Positions 8,789-19,489 of a DNA stretch of 64,000 nt are shown here, piece by piece (the first letter of the stretch is position 1; every line of letters begins with the position of its first letter). Origin of the DNA: Eubacterium plexicaudatum ASF492 (GTDB lineage: Bacteria; Bacillota; Clostridia; Lachnospirales; Lachnospiraceae); NCBI RefSeq assembly GCF_000364225.2, contig NZ_AQFT02000001.1, forward strand, positions 1,426,001 to 1,490,000, given 5' to 3'. The notes beneath the pieces were generated by a model. The model did no database searches and was not told the DNA's origin. It saw only the letters and a list, made by a program, of their open reading frames with translations. The translations under genes and the position numbers were made by a program.

Positions 8789-9463
8789 ATGAACATTGAA
8801 GCAAAGGAACTATCAAAAATCTATGGAAGTGGTGAAAGCCGCGTTGTTGCGCTGGATAAAGTCAATCTTGAAATTGCGTCAAGCGATTTTATTTCTATCA
8901 TGGGACCGTCTGGCAGCGGGAAAAGCACCTTGCTCCATCTGTTGTCCGGACTGGACAAACCGACCTCCGGCAGCCTGACATACGATGGAAAAGACATATA
9001 CGGACTTACTGACAAAGAACTGTCTGCTTTTCGCCGTCAGCGCATTGGTTTCATCTTCCAGCAATTTAACCTGCTCCCTGTCCTGACCGCAAAGGAAAAC
9101 ATTATTATGCCCTTGCTGTTAGACAAAAAGCAGCCGGACGAAGCGTACCTAAAGCAGCTTACGGATTTGCTGGGTATTCGTGACCGCCTTACCCACTTGC
9201 CCCATGAGCTTTCAGGAGGACAGCAGCAGCGTGTAGCGATTGCCCGCGCCCTGATTGCAAAACCTGATATTATTTTCGCTGACGAACCGACCGGGAATTT
9301 GGACAGCAAAAGCGGCGGCGAAGTTATGAGGATACTGGAAAATATATGGAAAAAGATGGGGAAAACCCTTGTTGTCATTACCCATGACAGCCGTATAGCG
9401 AGAATGGCAGACCGGCAATTTGTAATTGTAGACGGTGTTCTTTCGGAGGTGACAGCAAAATGA
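8789..9463 (+). CDS. ABC transporter ATP-binding protein (MacB/LolD/SalX type)
   Basis: A 224-aa ATPase with Walker [10 protein letters not shown] near residue 40, Q-loop IFQQFNLLP, signature [15 protein letters not shown], Walker [13 protein letters not shown] and H-loop [10 protein letters not shown]. It couples ATP hydrolysis to the FtsX-type permease that follows, with which it overlaps by 4 bases (ATGA). Transporters of this class remove or sense membrane-active peptides, or move lipoproteins. The substrate cannot be read from the sequence; the linked two-component system favours an antimicrobial peptide. Confidence 0.93.
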   Translation: MNIEAKELSKIYGSGESRVVALDKVNLEIASSDFISIMGPSGSGKSTLLHLLSGLDKPTSGSLTYDGKDIYGLTDKELSAFRRQRIGFIFQQFNLLPVLTAKENIIMPLLLDKKQPDEAYLKQLTDLLGIRDRLTHLPHELSGGQQQRVAIARALIAKPDIIFADEPTGNLDSKSGGEVMRILENIWKKMGKTLVVITHDSRIARMADRQFVIVDGVLSEVTAK

Positions 9464-11955
9464 AATCTTATCGCATCCTTGCATGGAAAGAATTACTGGC
9501 TCAAAAGGTCACATCCATTCTGATTTTAATAGCTGTTATTCTCTCCACAGTTACAACAACGGTTATAGGGCAGTCTATCGGTATTCTAAATGCCATGAGG
9601 CAGCAGCAGGCTATTACGATTAACGGGGAAAAATACGCTACTTTTATTCAAATGTCCGAAGAACAGCTTTCCGAACTGAAAGAAGATGCCCGCTTTTCCT
9701 ATATTGGCTCATCTATCAGTTTAGGAATCATAGACTTAAACAGCCAGCTCAAACTCGGCCTTGTGGAATATGTCGGTAACAGCCTCGACGCCTATCCTGC
9801 TATTTCACAAATCCAAGAGGGCCGTTTGCCAGAACAGGCAATGGAGATCGCATTGTCAGAAGATGCGCTTAAATTTCTCGGCTTTGATGGAAAAGTAGGC
9901 GATACTATTTCATTGCCTGTTTCTAAAACCTTACGGCATGATATTGCTCCATCCATTGAATTTACTGCCGATTTTGTCCTTGTAGGCATCACGAAAAGCA
10001 ATTATATTGGATATTCTTATGGCGGAATTACAGGGATTGTTGGAACAGATACAGCCGAACAGTTGTTGCCGGAAGAATACCTATATTACAATGTGGACTT
10101 CCGTACAGCCGATAAGCGAAGCTTTCAAAATACGGTAAATGACGTAATTGAAAAATTCCAAATACATGAACTTGATACATCCTATAACCAGGTTTATTTG
10201 CAGGCTTGCGGAATACGGTTTGACAGCCAAGAAAGCTCTGAAAACAGCGGTTCGGGTTTTTCGTTTATGGCTGTTGCTGGCGTCATGGTGGGTGTTCTCA
10301 TTCTTCTGGCGGCTGGGTTGGTTATTTATAATATTCTGAAAATATCCGTGTCCAAACGCATTAAGGGATATGGCGTACTAAGAGCCATTGGAAGTGAAAA
10401 GAGCCAGCTTTACAGCATTGTATCTTTACAGATATTGATTTTGTGTCTGATCGGCATTCCAGTTGGTATGATCGTTGGTCTTTTGTCAACGAAAGGTATC
10501 ATTATAATGGCAACAAGCTTTTTGTCACCTGAAATATTTATGGTGCAGAATACATCTGAATTGCAAAACCTGATTTCAGCAAATAGTACGGGTAAAGTAC
10601 CGTTTCTCGTTATAAGTGCTGCAATCACACTAATCTTTGCGTTTATGGCAGCAATACCGGCTGCTAAATATGCGGCAAAAGTACCTCCGACGGTTGCCAT
10701 GTCGGGCCGGAATACAAAGGTTAAGCGGAGAAATCGCAAATCAAAGACAATTCGTAATTTTGAGGCTTATTATGCCCGGTTGAATTTGAAGCGCAATCGT
10801 GGCCGTACAGCAATTACCGTTCTTTCATTGGTTATGAGCATAGCCGTATTTATTGCCTTGCAGAGTTTTACTACATTGTTAAATACGGCAAGCGGCATGG
10901 AGGATAATCATTTAGGGGATTATTCTATAGTGAATGAAACGGTAGGATTTTCTGCTGACGATTTGGAAGAGTTACGTCAAAATAGTGCTGTAAGTTCGGT
11001 GGCAGCAATACAATTTTTGCTTTATAAGCCAGACGATGCCGGGCAAATATCCGATATTGCGCTCGGATTTGAATTACAGCCGGGAGAAACATTTCAGGTA
11101 GTTGGACTGAATGACGACTATTGGGATTATTTCATGGGCAGCGAACTTTCAGCGGAAGATTTAACCCTTTTGAAATCCGGCAAGGCGTGTATCGTGAGAA
11201 ATCCATTGGCATTAAACTACGGGGGAACGGAACCGGAAAGAACAAGTTTTGCGGCAGGTGATACAATTTCCGTGGCTGGCCGGGACATTACGATCATTGC
11301 AACATTGGATGGATATGACGGATATGTAAGCGTAGGGAACAGCGGATTTACAAACGGTGTTCAGGTGATAGTGTCAGATTGTATCTATTCCGAACTGACA
11401 GGTACAGCTATTTATAATGAAATGTGTCCTACCTTGAACGCGGATGCTGACCGGGAATTATTTGACGCTGTGGCAGAGAAAATTTGTCAGGACATCCCCG
11501 GCACAACCTACCTGTCCTATGAAGAAACAGACAGGCAATTAGAAGAAAGTTTTGAACAGATACGATTGCTGGCATGGGGATTGATTTTGTTTGTTGGTCT
11601 GATTGGTCTTTTGAATATCATCAATACTGTTTACACAAATATTCATACTCGCGTTATGGAAATCGGTATGCAGCGTGCTATCGGTATGAGTGCGGGAAGC
11701 CTTTACAAAACATTTTTGTGGGAGGGCGCATACTATGGCATGATTGCGGCGGTAATTGGAAATATCGTTGGCTATATCTGCACAATTTTTGTAAATGCCG
11801 CGACTACTGACACGATTCGGTTGGTTTCCATCCCTGTTCTGCCGATTGCCGAAGGTACGGTTCTATCCATCGGAGCCTGTTTGCTGGCAACCTGTATTCC
11901 GCTAAGAAAGATTGCCGGAATGAGCATTGTGGACTCCATTGAAACCGTAGAATAA
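9460..11955 (+). CDS. ABC transporter permease, FtsX/MacB type
   Basis: An 831-aa membrane protein built as two halves. One membrane segment lies near residues 17-40, then an extracytoplasmic MacB-PCD-like domain of about 220 residues, then an FtsX domain with three membrane segments (about 268-290, 320-345, 385-405). The pattern repeats in the second half, ending with segments near 695-830. [15 protein letters not shown] and [17 protein letters not shown] are typical cytoplasmic coupling helices. It overlaps the ATPase gene by 4 bases and closes the four-gene module. The frame is intact, unlike many neighbours. Confidence 0.92.
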   Translation: MKSYRILAWKELLAQKVTSILILIAVILSTVTTTVIGQSIGILNAMRQQQAITINGEKYATFIQMSEEQLSELKEDARFSYIGSSISLGIIDLNSQLKLGLVEYVGNSLDAYPAISQIQEGRLPEQAMEIALSEDALKFLGFDGKVGDTISLPVSKTLRHDIAPSIEFTADFVLVGITKSNYIGYSYGGITGIVGTDTAEQLLPEEYLYYNVDFRTADKRSFQNTVNDVIEKFQIHELDTSYNQVYLQACGIRFDSQESSENSGSGFSFMAVAGVMVGVLILLAAGLVIYNILKISVSKRIKGYGVLRAIGSEKSQLYSIVSLQILILCLIGIPVGMIVGLLSTKGIIIMATSFLSPEIFMVQNTSELQNLISANSTGKVPFLVISAAITLIFAFMAAIPAAKYAAKVPPTVAMSGRNTKVKRRNRKSKTIRNFEAYYARLNLKRNRGRTAITVLSLVMSIAVFIALQSFTTLLNTASGMEDNHLGDYSIVNETVGFSADDLEELRQNSAVSSVAAIQFLLYKPDDAGQISDIALGFELQPGETFQVVGLNDDYWDYFMGSELSAEDLTLLKSGKACIVRNPLALNYGGTEPERTSFAAGDTISVAGRDITIIATLDGYDGYVSVGNSGFTNGVQVIVSDCIYSELTGTAIYNEMCPTLNADADRELFDAVAEKICQDIPGTTYLSYEETDRQLEESFEQIRLLAWGLILFVGLIGLLNIINTVYTNIHTRVMEIGMQRAIGMSAGSLYKTFLWEGAYYGMIAAVIGNIVGYICTIFVNAATTDTIRLVSIPVLPIAEGTVLSIGACLLATCIPLRKIAGMSIVDSIETVE

Positions 11956-11978
11956 CATTTTGTATTGTAGAGAGATCA

Positions 11979-12035
11979 CGGGCAACGGATTAAGTTTATA
12001 CGGTCCGTGACGTTGCCCGCCCGGATGCCTCCGGG
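11979..12035. terminator. Two hairpins after the FtsX permease gene
   Basis: CGGGCAACG (11979-11987) pairs with CGTTGCCCG (12011-12019), and CCCGG (12020-12024) with CCGGG (12031-12035). Neither is followed by a T-run, so a termination role is only suggested. Confidence 0.35.
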
Positions 12036-12057
12036 AATGGAATACTTTCAAATGTAA

Positions 12058-12270
12058 TCGGAGAAGATAGAGAATAATACAAAAGAACATATACTCGCAG
12101 GCAAAATTGCTTTAGAGGAAACGGTATTCTGCCGAAGTATTAGAAAAGAATGAAACCCATCAATAGCTTGTGAGGCATATCGGAAAAGCACGGAAAATCT
12201 GAAATCCTATATGCAGCGCCAGTGGATCCTTGTGGGAGGGATGGCTGGCACGTTCAGGGAGATGGAATAA
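12058..12270 (+). pseudogene. Remnant with one internal stop
   Basis: A protein-like frame (EKIENNTKEHILAGKIALEE, then a TGA at 12151, then AYRKSTENLKSYMQRQWILV and GGMAGTFREME) ends at TAA 12268-12270. There is no start codon with a ribosome site. It looks like the tail of a decayed gene between the two transporter modules. Family unknown. Confidence 0.3.
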
Positions 12271-12341
12271 TAAGGTTGGAATTGTAAAGAGATAGAGAAG
12301 TGTATTGATGATAGAACAAAGCAGGGAAGGAATAAGCATAA

Positions 12342-12836
12342 ATGAAATTATTTATCATTGAGGATGAAGTTCCTATTCGGCAAGAGTTAACACAGTTTCT
12401 TGAAAAATATGGCTTTCAATGTGAGAGCAGTGACGAATTTCATGGCATAGCACAGCTTGCTTTTGTATCCAAGCCATATAATGCGCAAGTGTTGCTGGTA
12501 GGAATACAAAAACTTCTTTCAAGAGCCAGTGAAGCACAGGACAGCGTGGTGCTTACCCATAAGGGGCTGACCTTTAATCTACTAAAGGCAGAAATCAGTT
12601 ATAACGGTCAGAATAAGAAACTTACCAAAAACGAAATAGGGATTTTGCGGCTGCTGATGGTAAACAAAGGGAACATCATTCCAAGGGATGCTATTATTGA
12701 TGACCTTTGGCAGAGCGAAGAATTCATTGATGAAAATACCCTTAATGTAAATATCGTCCGCTTACGGAAAACGCTGGCAGAGATTGGGCTTCCCGATTAT
12801 CTGGAGACAAAGCGTGGATTGGGGTACCTTGTATGA
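12342..12836 (+). CDS. BceR-like response regulator with a deleted receiver core
   Basis: A 164-aa protein with an OmpR-type winged helix at the C-terminus (KKLTKNEIGILRLLMVNKGN, NTLNVNIVRLRKTL, TKRGLGYLV). The N-terminus starts as a normal receiver (MKLFIIEDEVPIRQELTQFL), but about 60 codons are missing after residue 37 or so: the sequence jumps to FVSKPYNAQVLL, the region of the conserved Lys and helix 5. The phosphoacceptor Asp and the Thr/Ser strand are absent, although the frame is open. It cannot be phosphorylated normally and is either dead or a phosphorylation-independent DNA binder. AAGGAATAAGCATAA precedes ATG. Confidence 0.8.
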   Translation: MKLFIIEDEVPIRQELTQFLEKYGFQCESSDEFHGIAQLAFVSKPYNAQVLLVGIQKLLSRASEAQDSVVLTHKGLTFNLLKAEISYNGQNKKLTKNEIGILRLLMVNKGNIIPRDAIIDDLWQSEEFIDENTLNVNIVRLRKTLAEIGLPDYLETKRGLGYLV

Positions 12837-13848
12837 AAATGAAAGATTATGCGGCAGACCATATTTTTTCTTTCCTTTGTCTGACAGTGTCAGGGCTGCT
12901 TGTTTCCTCGTTACTCTGGCTGCTTGAAATACCGATAGTTTTTATTTTGTTTGTGGAGAGCATTTTGTTTACGGCGTTTTTATGCGCTTTTCTGTATGAT
13001 TACTTACGTAGGCGTAAGTTTTATAATCAGTTATGGGAAATCCTGGAGCGGCTGGAGGAAAAACGCTGATTGGGGAAATTCTCATGCAGCCCGGTTTTTT
13101 AGATGGGCAGATATTGGATGAAATACTGCGGCGTTGTAACAAGTACCAAAATGACAGGGTGGCAGATGCCAAGCAGGACAGCCAGGAGTACCGGGAATAC
13201 CTTGATTCATGGGTACATGAGATCAAGACGCCGATCGCTGCAGCCCGCCTGATTGTGGAGAACAATAAAAACCCTGTCACCCTGAGGATTGACGATGAAC
13301 TGCGCAGAATAGACGGTTTTGTGGAACAGGTATTATATTATGCCCGCTCTGCGGCAGTGGAAAAGGACTTTAAGGTGGAAAAAACGACCTTACAGGCCCT
13401 TGTAAATTCTGCCCTGAAGACTTACTCAAAGCCGCTGATCCAGGCGGGCGGCAGACCTGTTTTTAACGGGCTGGATGTTCTTGTCTGTGCAGATACGAAA
13501 AGCTGCGCTTTTATCATCGGCCAGATCATTTCCAATTCGATTAAATATCATGCTGAGAATTTACAAGTCTCATTTTCGGCACACGAGGAACAGAATTCTG
13601 TCCGGCTGCTCATTTCGGATAATGGGATTGGCATTTCCCCTTCAGACCTGCCCCGTGTCTTTGATAAAGGCTTTACCGGGGATAACGGCCGAAGGTATTC
13701 CAGATCTACGGGAATCGGTCTGTACCTTTGCAAAAAGCTCTGCAATAAAATGAACATGGAAATTACCATTCAAAGTGCTTTGGAACAAGGGACGACCGTC
13801 ATTTTGTCTTTCCCACAGGAAAGCTACTTGCAGGAGGCGGGATTATGA
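12833..13848 (+). CDS. BceS-like sensor histidine kinase (frameshift near 13061)
   Basis: The start overlaps the regulator by 4 bases (ATGA). Two close membrane segments (about residues 10-29 and 32-55) leave almost no external loop, the hallmark of intramembrane-sensing BceS kinases that listen to their ABC transporter. HisKA has WVHEIKTPIAAARL; the ATPase domain has NSIKYHA, SDNGIGISPSDL and GIGLYLCKKLC. The frame breaks after ILERLEEK in the A5 run 13059-13063; one extra A restores reading into TLIGEILMQPGFLDG. It feeds the truncated regulator upstream, so signalling is doubtful even if the frameshift is an artefact. Confidence 0.85.
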
Positions 13849-13976
13849 CCCGCCTTTTTGCTTTCCTTACATTTTGGTAATGAAAATGTAATCTAAAATA
13901 ATGGCAGGTTTCAAGGCGGTATGGTAGATTAGGGTTGCAGTAGGGATTACCCTTTTGGAAAGGAGACAAACATACG

Positions 13977-14747
13977 ATGAGCAATGCAATCTTACAAGTA
14001 GATGATATCCAAAAATATTACGGCAACAAGGGCAGCCTGACAAAGGCCGTAGACCATATTTCCTTTCAGGTCTGCAAAGGTGAATTTTTGGGCATTATGG
14101 GCGCTTCCGGTTCCGGAAAGACAACGCTTTTAAACTGTATCTCAACGATTGATACGGTAACAAGCGGGCATATTTTTGTAGACGGGAAAGACATTACCGC
14201 TCTGCACGGTTCACAGCTTGCAGATTTTCGTAGGAAGAAGCTGGGCTTCATTTTTCAGGACTTCAACCTTTTAGACACATTGAACGCTTACGAAAATATC
14301 TCCCTCTCGTTATCTATCGCAGGGGTAAAGCCGACAGAGATTCAAAGGAAAGTGCGGCAGATTTCAGAAGCTCTTGGAATCTGCGGGGTACTGGACAAAT
14401 ACCCCTACCAGATGTCGGGAGGACAGCAGCAGCGTGTGGCGGCGGCAAGGGCCATGGTGACAGACCCTGCAATGGTCATGGCCGATGAACCGACCGGCGC
14501 TTTGGATTCCAATTCCTCCCGGATGCTGCTGACCATGCTGACAGAACTGAATGAACGCCTTGCTGCTACGATTCTCATGGTAACACATGACGCCTTTTCT
14601 GCAAACTACTGTCACCGCATCCTTTTTATCAAGGATGGGAAAATCTTTAATGAGCTGAACCGTGGCGCTGACAGCCGGAAAGACTTTTTTGCAAAGATTC
14701 TGGAGGTGGTTTCCGTTTTGGGAGGTGAGCAGAATGACCTCTTGTAA
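13977..14747 (+). CDS. BceA-like ABC transporter ATP-binding protein
   Basis: A 256-aa ATPase with Walker A GASGSGKTT, Q-loop IFQDFNLLD, signature [15 protein letters not shown], Walker B MVMADEPTGALD and H-loop MVTHDAFSANY. It belongs to the bacitracin/peptide-antibiotic resistance group whose permease has a large external domain. AAGGAGACA lies a few bases before ATG. The gene overlaps the permease start by 14 bases and follows the regulator/kinase pair in the standard BceRSAB order. Confidence 0.93.
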   Translation: MSNAILQVDDIQKYYGNKGSLTKAVDHISFQVCKGEFLGIMGASGSGKTTLLNCISTIDTVTSGHIFVDGKDITALHGSQLADFRRKKLGFIFQDFNLLDTLNAYENISLSLSIAGVKPTEIQRKVRQISEALGICGVLDKYPYQMSGGQQQRVAAARAMVTDPAMVMADEPTGALDSNSSRMLLTMLTELNERLAATILMVTHDAFSANYCHRILFIKDGKIFNELNRGADSRKDFFAKILEVVSVLGGEQNDLL

Positions 14748-16759
14748 ACTGATTATAAAAAATGTGAGGAAGAATATCCGGGATTACCTGATCTATTTTT
14801 TGACCCTTATGATTTCGGTAAGTGTCTTTTACGCATTTAATTCCATTTCAGATCAGCCGGCTTTTTCAGAAATGGGTATGACAAAGACGCTCTTGTATGA
14901 CCAGCTCGGCATCCTGCTTTCTACTCTGACAGTGCTGATTGCCGTTGTCCTTGCGTTCCTGATCATTTATGCGAACCGGTTTTTATTGAAGCGGAGGAAA
15001 AAAGAACTGGGTCTCTATATGGTTCTTGGCATGAAAAAGGGCCGCATTTCCCGGATATTTGCAGGGGAAACGTTCTGCGTTGGGGTGATCGCGCTTGTGA
15101 CAGGCCTATGCCTTGGTGTTGCATTATCGCAGGGAATATCCTTAGTCGCCTTAAAACTGTTTGCCATGGAACTGTCAAAGTTCCAGCTTGTCTTTTCAGT
15201 GGGAGCTTTTCAGAAGACTGCCCTGTGTTTTGCGGTTATTTTCCTGCTTGTCATGACCTTTAATGTATGGTCTGTCTCCAGCGTACAGTTGATCGACCTT
15301 TTGACGGCCGGCAGGAAAAATGAAACATCACAGAATCAGAGCCGGCTTTTGCCCATACTTCTGTTTTTGTTTCTCTGGCCTGTATCCTGTCTTCCGGGGT
15401 GATGTTTTACAGAAATGGTATTTTGCCCTCACGGGAGAACCGATCCTTTCAGGTGGCGGGCATCCTGCTTGTGGCAGGGACATTCCTTTTTTTCTATTCC
15501 CTGTCTACTGTGCTTGTCCAGGTACTCCGGGCAAATAGTAACGTTTATTTGAGGGGGCTGAATACATTCCTCGTCCGTCAGGTTGGCAGTAAAATCCGCA
15601 CGAACGTTTTTTTAATGACGATTGTCTACGGATTGCTCACAGTAACGATCTGCGCTGTATCGGTTGGCGTAAGTACCGCGCTTGCCATGAATGAACTGTC
15701 CGGGTCTGCCACACCCTATGACTTGAACGTGCTGTCAAACGTCAGCACGGACGGCGACAGCAGCATTTTGGAATACCTCGCATCCAAAGATGCCGACTTA
15801 TCCGGCTATGCGGAGAATATGGAGCAGATCAGCATTTATGAAGCAGATTTTACTTATGGCAGTTTGTTTGAAGGTCAGAATGTGGAGCTGTGGCCCATTG
15901 ACGAAGGAATTTTAGACAGCGGTGTTTCTGTACTTGCTGTTTCGGATTTTAACTGTGCCCTTAAAATGCAGGGAAAAGAACCTGTCGCACTGACAGAAAA
16001 TCAATATCTGCTGAACTGTAATTACAAGGGAACTTTTCAGTATGTGGAAAAAGCATTGGAAAGCCATGCAGCTTTCGTGCTGGCTGGAATTCCTTTGCAA
16101 AGGGCATCGGACACGGTTTTAGAGGAAACCTACTTTATGACTTCTGTCGGGAACAATGACCGGGGGACGCTGATTGTCCCGGATGCGGTTGCCCGCAGCC
16201 TTACGAAAGACGTAAACGTTCTTTTAGTGCAATACCGGCCAGATGCTGATTCGGATGCGGTTTTGCAGAAAATGATCCCGATGGGGCTGGATGATACCCA
16301 CGGTTACCGATATGCGGAAAAGAACATGATGTATGATATGTTCTATGGATTAAATGCGTTGATTTCATTCCTCTGCTGCTATGTCGGCCTGATATTTTTG
16401 TTGATCTGTGCCGCATTGCTGGCTTTGAAACAGCTTACGGAAACAACCGATAACATTTACCGTTACGGCCTGCTCCAAAAGCTGGGGGCAAAGAAGGAAC
16501 AGATTAACCGCACCCTGCTGTCCCAGACAGCAATCTTCTTTGCAGTCCCGCTTGCAGTGGCAGGTATTTTTCTATCGTCCTGATGGGAAAAGCAATGGAA
16601 ATCGTAGAGGAATTTATGAACATCCATATTTCAGCAAACTTAGGTTTCACAGTTGTACTGTTCCTTGTGGTATACGGGAGCTACTTCCTTGCCACTTATC
16701 AGTCCTGCAAGCGGATGGTAGTAGAACATCAGAATAGAGCACTCTCGGAAACTCAATAG
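14734..16759 (+). CDS. BceB-like ABC transporter permease (two frameshifts)
   Basis: Reconstructed length is about 675 aa, normal for BceB. The N-terminal part has three membrane segments after TSCKLIIKNVRKNIRDYLIY; a central external domain covers the middle, and FtsX-type segments return near the end (LISFLCCYVGLIFLLICAAL, TVVLFLVVYGSYFLATY). The frame changes at the T4 run 15347-15350 (to AHTSVFVSLACILSSGVMFY) and at the T5 run 16567-16571 (to IVLMGKAMEIVEEF); one added T at each restores it. The stop is TAG 16757-16759. It partners the BceA-like ATPase to detoxify and sense membrane-targeting peptides. Confidence 0.85.
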
Positions 16760-16919
16760 AGAATAAGCAGGAAAAGGTTGATTTTCAGAAATGAGAGGGA
16801 TAAGGGATGGATGATTATGGGGCTTGAGCAGTCCAGAGAGCATAAAGAATAAAAATGTGCATGACTTTAAAACCTGTCGAAAAACAGGCCTGAAAGAATC
16901 CGGAAGCAGGAAACTTGGT

Positions 16920-18392
16920 TTATGCCACTGCCTGCACCTGCTGTTTATAGCGGGCATCCAGATGGATGCAGATTCCAATCATGGTTGTCATGAAAGAATA
17001 ATGCTCCTTTGTGTGTATGAACATACGGTGCAGTCCGTAATCATTGAGGATGCGGTTGTTGATACGTTCCGTGGCGGTGCGTTGATTATAAATCTTCTTA
17101 TAAGCATCTGTGCCGCGGGGGACGTCGGTGTAAAGCCGGATATCCCATTCGGGCCGGGTCTTGACGACTCTCCCATATTTGGAATCGGTGCAGGAGTTTT
17201 TACATTTGGAACAGTGATCTTTCCCATAGGGGCAGCGCCACATGAGGTAACCGCTGGATCTGTCATAACCGTTAGGCTTCATGCGCAGTTTTTCCTGACA
17301 TAAGGGCGTTCCATCTTTGTCAATGGTGATGGTATCAGGAATTGTTTTTGGCCGGCCGCATTTGTCGTTCAGGTCGATGAAGGCCCGTATTCCCCTGTTT
17401 TTAAGGATCCGGTAGGTGGGGGAATTGTCCATTGCAGAATCCAGGCACATATTCGAGGTGGAAACAGCCGGCATATGTTTTTCCAGTTCATGGAAAGCGA
17501 CAAGGAAATTGACCGAATCATGACGCTTTGCACTGGTAAAACGCAGAAGCAGGGGGAGATCTGTCCTGAGTTCACTGTTATAGCAGGATAATTGGAACAA
17601 AGTGTAGCCGAAGTAATATTTTTCCAGGTCGCTGTCCCAGCCCCAGGAAGCATCGGGGTCGGGGAAATGCCGCAGGTTTTCCGGTGCGCCAACCCTGTGG
17701 TGCCCGCGTGGGCAGGCATGGGTATGCACGGCGGTGCCGTCTCCGGAAACCGTAAGGTGTTCCCTTGGTATGAGGCCGGATTCCATGGAAGGCAGGACAG
17801 CCACGTGATAGAAGAAGCGCTGCAGCCGCCTTTCAAAGTTAAAAGGGATATCCTTTCCGCCCATGAGCCGTTTTTCGATAGATTCTGTGATTTTGGGCTT
17901 TGCCTCCTGTGCTTTCTGTTTTTTGCCTTTGGGCTTATCCGGCTTTTTGGTGTTCCAGGAAGCCGGAAGCAGTTTGTCCCGCGCATATAAGTCCGTTGGC
18001 GGTGCAGCCCAGAGCCTGTCCATGAAGTCAAAATAAGAACCGAGGGGCGGCAGGGAATCCGTAGTGCAGCCGATGAGAGCGGCAAGGAGGCGGTCATGTT
18101 TGAGCCTGTCGACCCAAAGGGTAAGGGATAGCTTGGCCAAACCTTCTGAAAATAGAAGAAAGAAAAGGATAAAAGACCTTAAGATTTGTGGCTGGTTCTT
18201 AGCGGGCCTGCCAGTGTTGGAGTAAAAGGGCAGAAGGAACTCCATGGCCTTATCGGTATCGAAAAGGCGGAGTTTCTGCCATGGCTTCCAAAGCTCCGTA
18301 TGGAGCCGGACTCTTTCAGAGGAATCGAAATGGACTTTGGATTCGTTGAGAAAGTACTTGTAATCTTGCATGGGCTGCCAGTACTTGATCAT
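16920..18392 (-). CDS. DDE transposase
   Basis: A 490-residue transposase. The C-terminal half has features of DDE_Tnp_1/IS1182-like enzymes: LTVSGDGTAVHTHACP in the first-Asp region, CLDSAMDNSPTYRIL in the second, and NQRTATERINNRILNDYGL for the final Glu region. An insert with C..C...C motifs (CPYGKDHCSKCKNSC) resembles a zinc finger. The ATG at 18392 is preferred to the upstream GTG because AGGAGG lies 9 bases before it. The frame is intact, so the copy may be active. Family assignment is tentative. Confidence 0.85.
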   Translation of the reverse strand: MIKYWQPMQDYKYFLNESKVHFDSSERVRLHTELWKPWQKLRLFDTDKAMEFLLPFYSNTGRPAKNQPQILRSFILFFLLFSEGLAKLSLTLWVDRLKHDRLLAALIGCTTDSLPPLGSYFDFMDRLWAAPPTDLYARDKLLPASWNTKKPDKPKGKKQKAQEAKPKITESIEKRLMGGKDIPFNFERRLQRFFYHVAVLPSMESGLIPREHLTVSGDGTAVHTHACPRGHHRVGAPENLRHFPDPDASWGWDSDLEKYYFGYTLFQLSCYNSELRTDLPLLLRFTSAKRHDSVNFLVAFHELEKHMPAVSTSNMCLDSAMDNSPTYRILKNRGIRAFIDLNDKCGRPKTIPDTITIDKDGTPLCQEKLRMKPNGYDRSSGYLMWRCPYGKDHCSKCKNSCTDSKYGRVVKTRPEWDIRLYTDVPRGTDAYKKIYNQRTATERINNRILNDYGLHRMFIHTKEHYSFMTTMIGICIHLDARYKQQVQAVA

Positions 18393-18459
18393 AAAGTGCA
18401 CCTCCTAGTAGTTTAGTTTAATGCTGTGCGTGTGGCACAGACGCTTCTTAACTACAAGG

Positions 18460-18500
18460 GGCGCGTTTGGTGACTGGCGTATATGGTCACCAAACGCGCC
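18460..18500. repeat. Perfect 15-bp inverted repeat at the IS end
   Basis: GGCGCGTTTGGTGAC (18460-18474) and its perfect complement (18486-18500) enclose an 11-base loop, just inside the right end and upstream of the transposase gene. It could block read-in transcription or act as a transposase site. Confidence 0.7.
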
Positions 18501-19489
18501 GCACATTTTGACTTATATGTCAATACTTTTTTGAAAATTTAACAAAAATGTTTTCCGGGATATGGAGGAAAGCAAAAAGAAGAACATGAAAAAAGAGCGG
18601 AAATTCGGGTTTAAAGAGTTTCCGAGACCGCTCTTAAACAGTTTTGGAGGAATAGTTGCATTGATTTTGCAGAGTGACGGTAATACTACAAAGTTATATT
18701 TATGTATAAATACAAGTGGTAACGGTCAAGTTGCTGGAGATTTGCTGGCTAATAACATGAGAGGACAATTTCCGGGATGCGATATAGAAGCACTTGACGA
18801 TACTGACAAAAATAAGCTTTTAGATTCTTGTGGTATGAGAGGAACAATATCCACTAGTAGAACTGTTCGCTCTCTTAGTATGATTCCAAGCAGACGAGAA
18901 AATGAACGGCAGCATGACAAAGAATTCAGTGCGCAAGGTTATGAAAAATTCGTTGATGCAATGAATGGTAACAGGTATACATTGGTTGTTCTTTCTCAGC
19001 GTGTTTCTCCAGATGCAATGGATGAGTGCCTTGAAGGATTAGAAGCTTTGTATACTGCCTTTTCTCCATATGCCAAAGAAACAGCATCATATGGTGAAAG
19101 TGAATCTGATTCTGTTAACTACTCAATTTCAAATAATATTAATAGTTCAATAAGCCGCTCAATTTCAAAATCTTTTGGTACCTCTCACACAAATAGTATT
19201 TCAGAGGGAAGAAGTTCAAATAGCGGACAAAGTTATGAACTGTTTGATATTCATTTTAATTCTGGCTCCGGAAGATCATTTGGCACATCAAGTGCATTTG
19301 GGACTTCCGCTGGAAACAGTAGAAGTACTTCATCATCTAATAGTTACGGAAGTGGAGATAGTCAAAGTTCGGGAACGACAACTGGAACTAATCGTTCTAT
19401 GACAATTAATAGAGATAACAAAGCTGTACAAGATCTGTTAATGAAGACAGAGGAGCATATCAAAAGAATTAATCTTAGCCAAACATTTG

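Larger units (their letters stand above)
16852..18509 (-). mobile_element. DDE-type insertion sequence (IS1182-like, tentative)
   Basis: About 1.66 kb around a single minus-strand transposase. The 9-bp AAAATGTGC at 16852-16860 recurs inverted as GCACATTTT at 18501-18509 and probably marks the ends; no target duplication is evident, so the borders are provisional. The element separates the BceB-like gene from the HerA operon and may have removed that operon's promoter or 5' end. Confidence 0.6.

Noticed and set aside
9037..9378. Minus-strand frames inside the ABC genes
   Set aside because: Shadows of strongly supported plus-strand genes.
13055..13075. Programmed frameshift in the BceS-like kinase
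   Set aside because: GAG-GAA-AAA-CGC is not a good -1 slip site; a missing A in the A5 run is simpler.
16824..17303. Plus-strand frames opposite the IS transposase
   Set aside because: The minus-strand transposase has motifs and a ribosome site; the opposing frames have neither.
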